Shown here: positions 63,570 through 64,000 of the stretch, in pieces
Position numbering within the stretch: position 1 is the stretch's first letter
Layout: each line of letters begins with the position of its first letter
Assembly: GCA_017519885.1 (NCBI GenBank)
Contig: JAFWRO010000015.1
Span: 124,001-188,000, forward strand
DNA length: 64,000 bases
Source of the DNA: Liminaster sp017519885
GTDB taxonomy: Bacteria > Bacteroidota > Bacteroidia > Bacteroidales > UBA3663
Reading direction: 5' to 3'
Made by a program: the position numbers and the translations under genes
Notes under the pieces: generated by a model
Databases searched by the model: none
What the model was told of the DNA's origin: nothing
What the model saw: the letters and a program-made list of their open reading frames with translations, nothing else

Positions 63570-63603
63570 GAGCAGTCGTATGTTTCAAGTCATACGACTG
63601 CTC
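63570..63603. terminator. Bidirectional terminator between feo genes and the next gene
   Basis: Perfect 13-base arms GAGCAGTCGTATG (63570-63582) and CATACGACTGCTC (63591-63603) with an 8-base loop. The right arm overlaps the last codons of the minus-strand gene. Confidence 0.8.
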
Positions 63604-64000
63604 CTGTCATTAGATCAAAGTGCTTGAAGAGAGGAGGAGTGGGAGAGAGGTCAAAGTAATCCATTTCTGCTATCGGCAGACGAAAGTATTCCATAGCGTC
63701 ATAACTTGGGTAGAGGCGTGGTAGTACCGGATTGTGTTCGAAAATCCAGCGCTTCGTTTCATCATCGACGTCAAAGTTTACCATTCCCGCACAGCGCACC
63801 GATATATTGTCTGCATAAGCCAGTATCTCCACATTCGGATTTTCTTTCAGTTCCCTGTAAACCGCTTTCCTGGCCGAAGTGGCGAAGTATAGCACGTGTC
63901 CTTCCTGCCGCATTATTTGGAATATGCGCAATTTAGGAAGGTGGCCATCGCTTGTAGCGAAAGCCACCTCATTGTGATCGCGCAGAAATTCAAGTGCTTT
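63590..64000 (-). CDS. Pyridoxamine 5'-phosphate oxidase-family protein (5' end outside window)
   Basis: At least 136 codons; the frame is open past the window edge, where it reads KALEFLRDHNEVAFATSDG. The N-terminal strands (LRIFQIMRQEGHVLYFATSA, RKAVYRELKENPNVEI) and MVNFDVDDE match the split-barrel flavin-binding fold of small pyridoxamine-phosphate-oxidase-like proteins. The substrate is not predictable: such short members reduce or bind F420, FMN or haem-related compounds. It converges on the feo operon and shares its terminator hairpin. The truncation is due to the window, not to damage. Confidence 0.85.
   Translation of the reverse strand, partial: KALEFLRDHNEVAFATSDGHLPKLRIFQIMRQEGHVLYFATSARKAVYRELKENPNVEILAYADNISVRCAGMVNFDVDDETKRWIFEHNPVLPRLYPSYDAMEYFRLPIAEMDYFDLSPTPPLFKHFDLMTGAVV

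Overview
The window reads as a chromosomal segment of a Bacteroidales bacterium, most likely Prevotellaceae-like. The pointers are promoters of the TAnnTTTG type just upstream of several genes, a fused FeoA-FeoB, a SecA of about 1150 residues, DUF4105 and DUF4153 proteins, a SusC-like outer-membrane barrel and plant-polysaccharide enzymes. The housekeeping parts look GC-richer than the block from about 20.7 to 34.4 kb, which is visibly AT-richer and carries most of the accessory content.

Layout. 1-9.6 kb (+): an envelope and cell-wall operon of two PpiC/SurA-type chaperones, an OstA-like protein, a small membrane protein, MutL, an NlpC/P60 peptidase, MurF and a histidine phosphatase. 9.6-13.5 kb (+): a GH95 and a GH140 enzyme, a pair that fits pectin (rhamnogalacturonan II) side chains. 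13.6-20.6 kb: a short ComEC, an orphan LytS-type kinase, MutY (-), HU, a 28-residue COX24-like basic protein, RNase G and a two-domain ABC ATPase. 20.7-27.7 kb (-): an oxidoreductase/radical SAM pair, a lipoprotein, a single-polypeptide ECF sigma factor-membrane segment-beta-barrel fusion, two secreted proteins and a small barrel. 27.9-33.1 kb (-): a compact cassette of WYL regulator, YopX-like protein, Nmad2, Nmad3 and a two-domain deiminase. It is flanked on both sides by copies of one palindrome-rich repeat, which forms an 84-bp tandem array at 33.5-34.2 kb. 34.2-49.2 kb: a two-domain esterase, an outer-membrane barrel, a tailspike-like beta-helix protein (+), a DUF4153 protein, an alpha-2-macroglobulin and a PL1 pectate lyase. 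49.5-56.2 kb (-): SecA, a degenerate PafA-like phosphatase, a DUF4105 protein and a small histone-H1-like protein. 56.4-60.8 kb (+): an inositol-lipid type operon (nucleotidyltransferase/ATP-grasp, CDP-alcohol phosphatidyltransferase, flippase-like protein, HAD phosphatase). 60.9-64 kb: FeoAB, its Cys-rich partner and an edge-truncated pyridoxamine-phosphate-oxidase-family protein.

Most unusual content: (1) the sigma factor fused to an outer-membrane-type barrel; (2) the Nmad2/Nmad3/deiminase/WYL cassette, which looks like an undescribed nucleic-acid-modification or defence-type island; (3) the 84-bp array and its solo copy bracketing that cassette; (4) several intergenic minisatellites with a strict 9-bp period but different cores; (5) a G-tract run held in the loop of a long inverted repeat downstream of secA. 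Names come from motif recognition by eye, and no database search was run.
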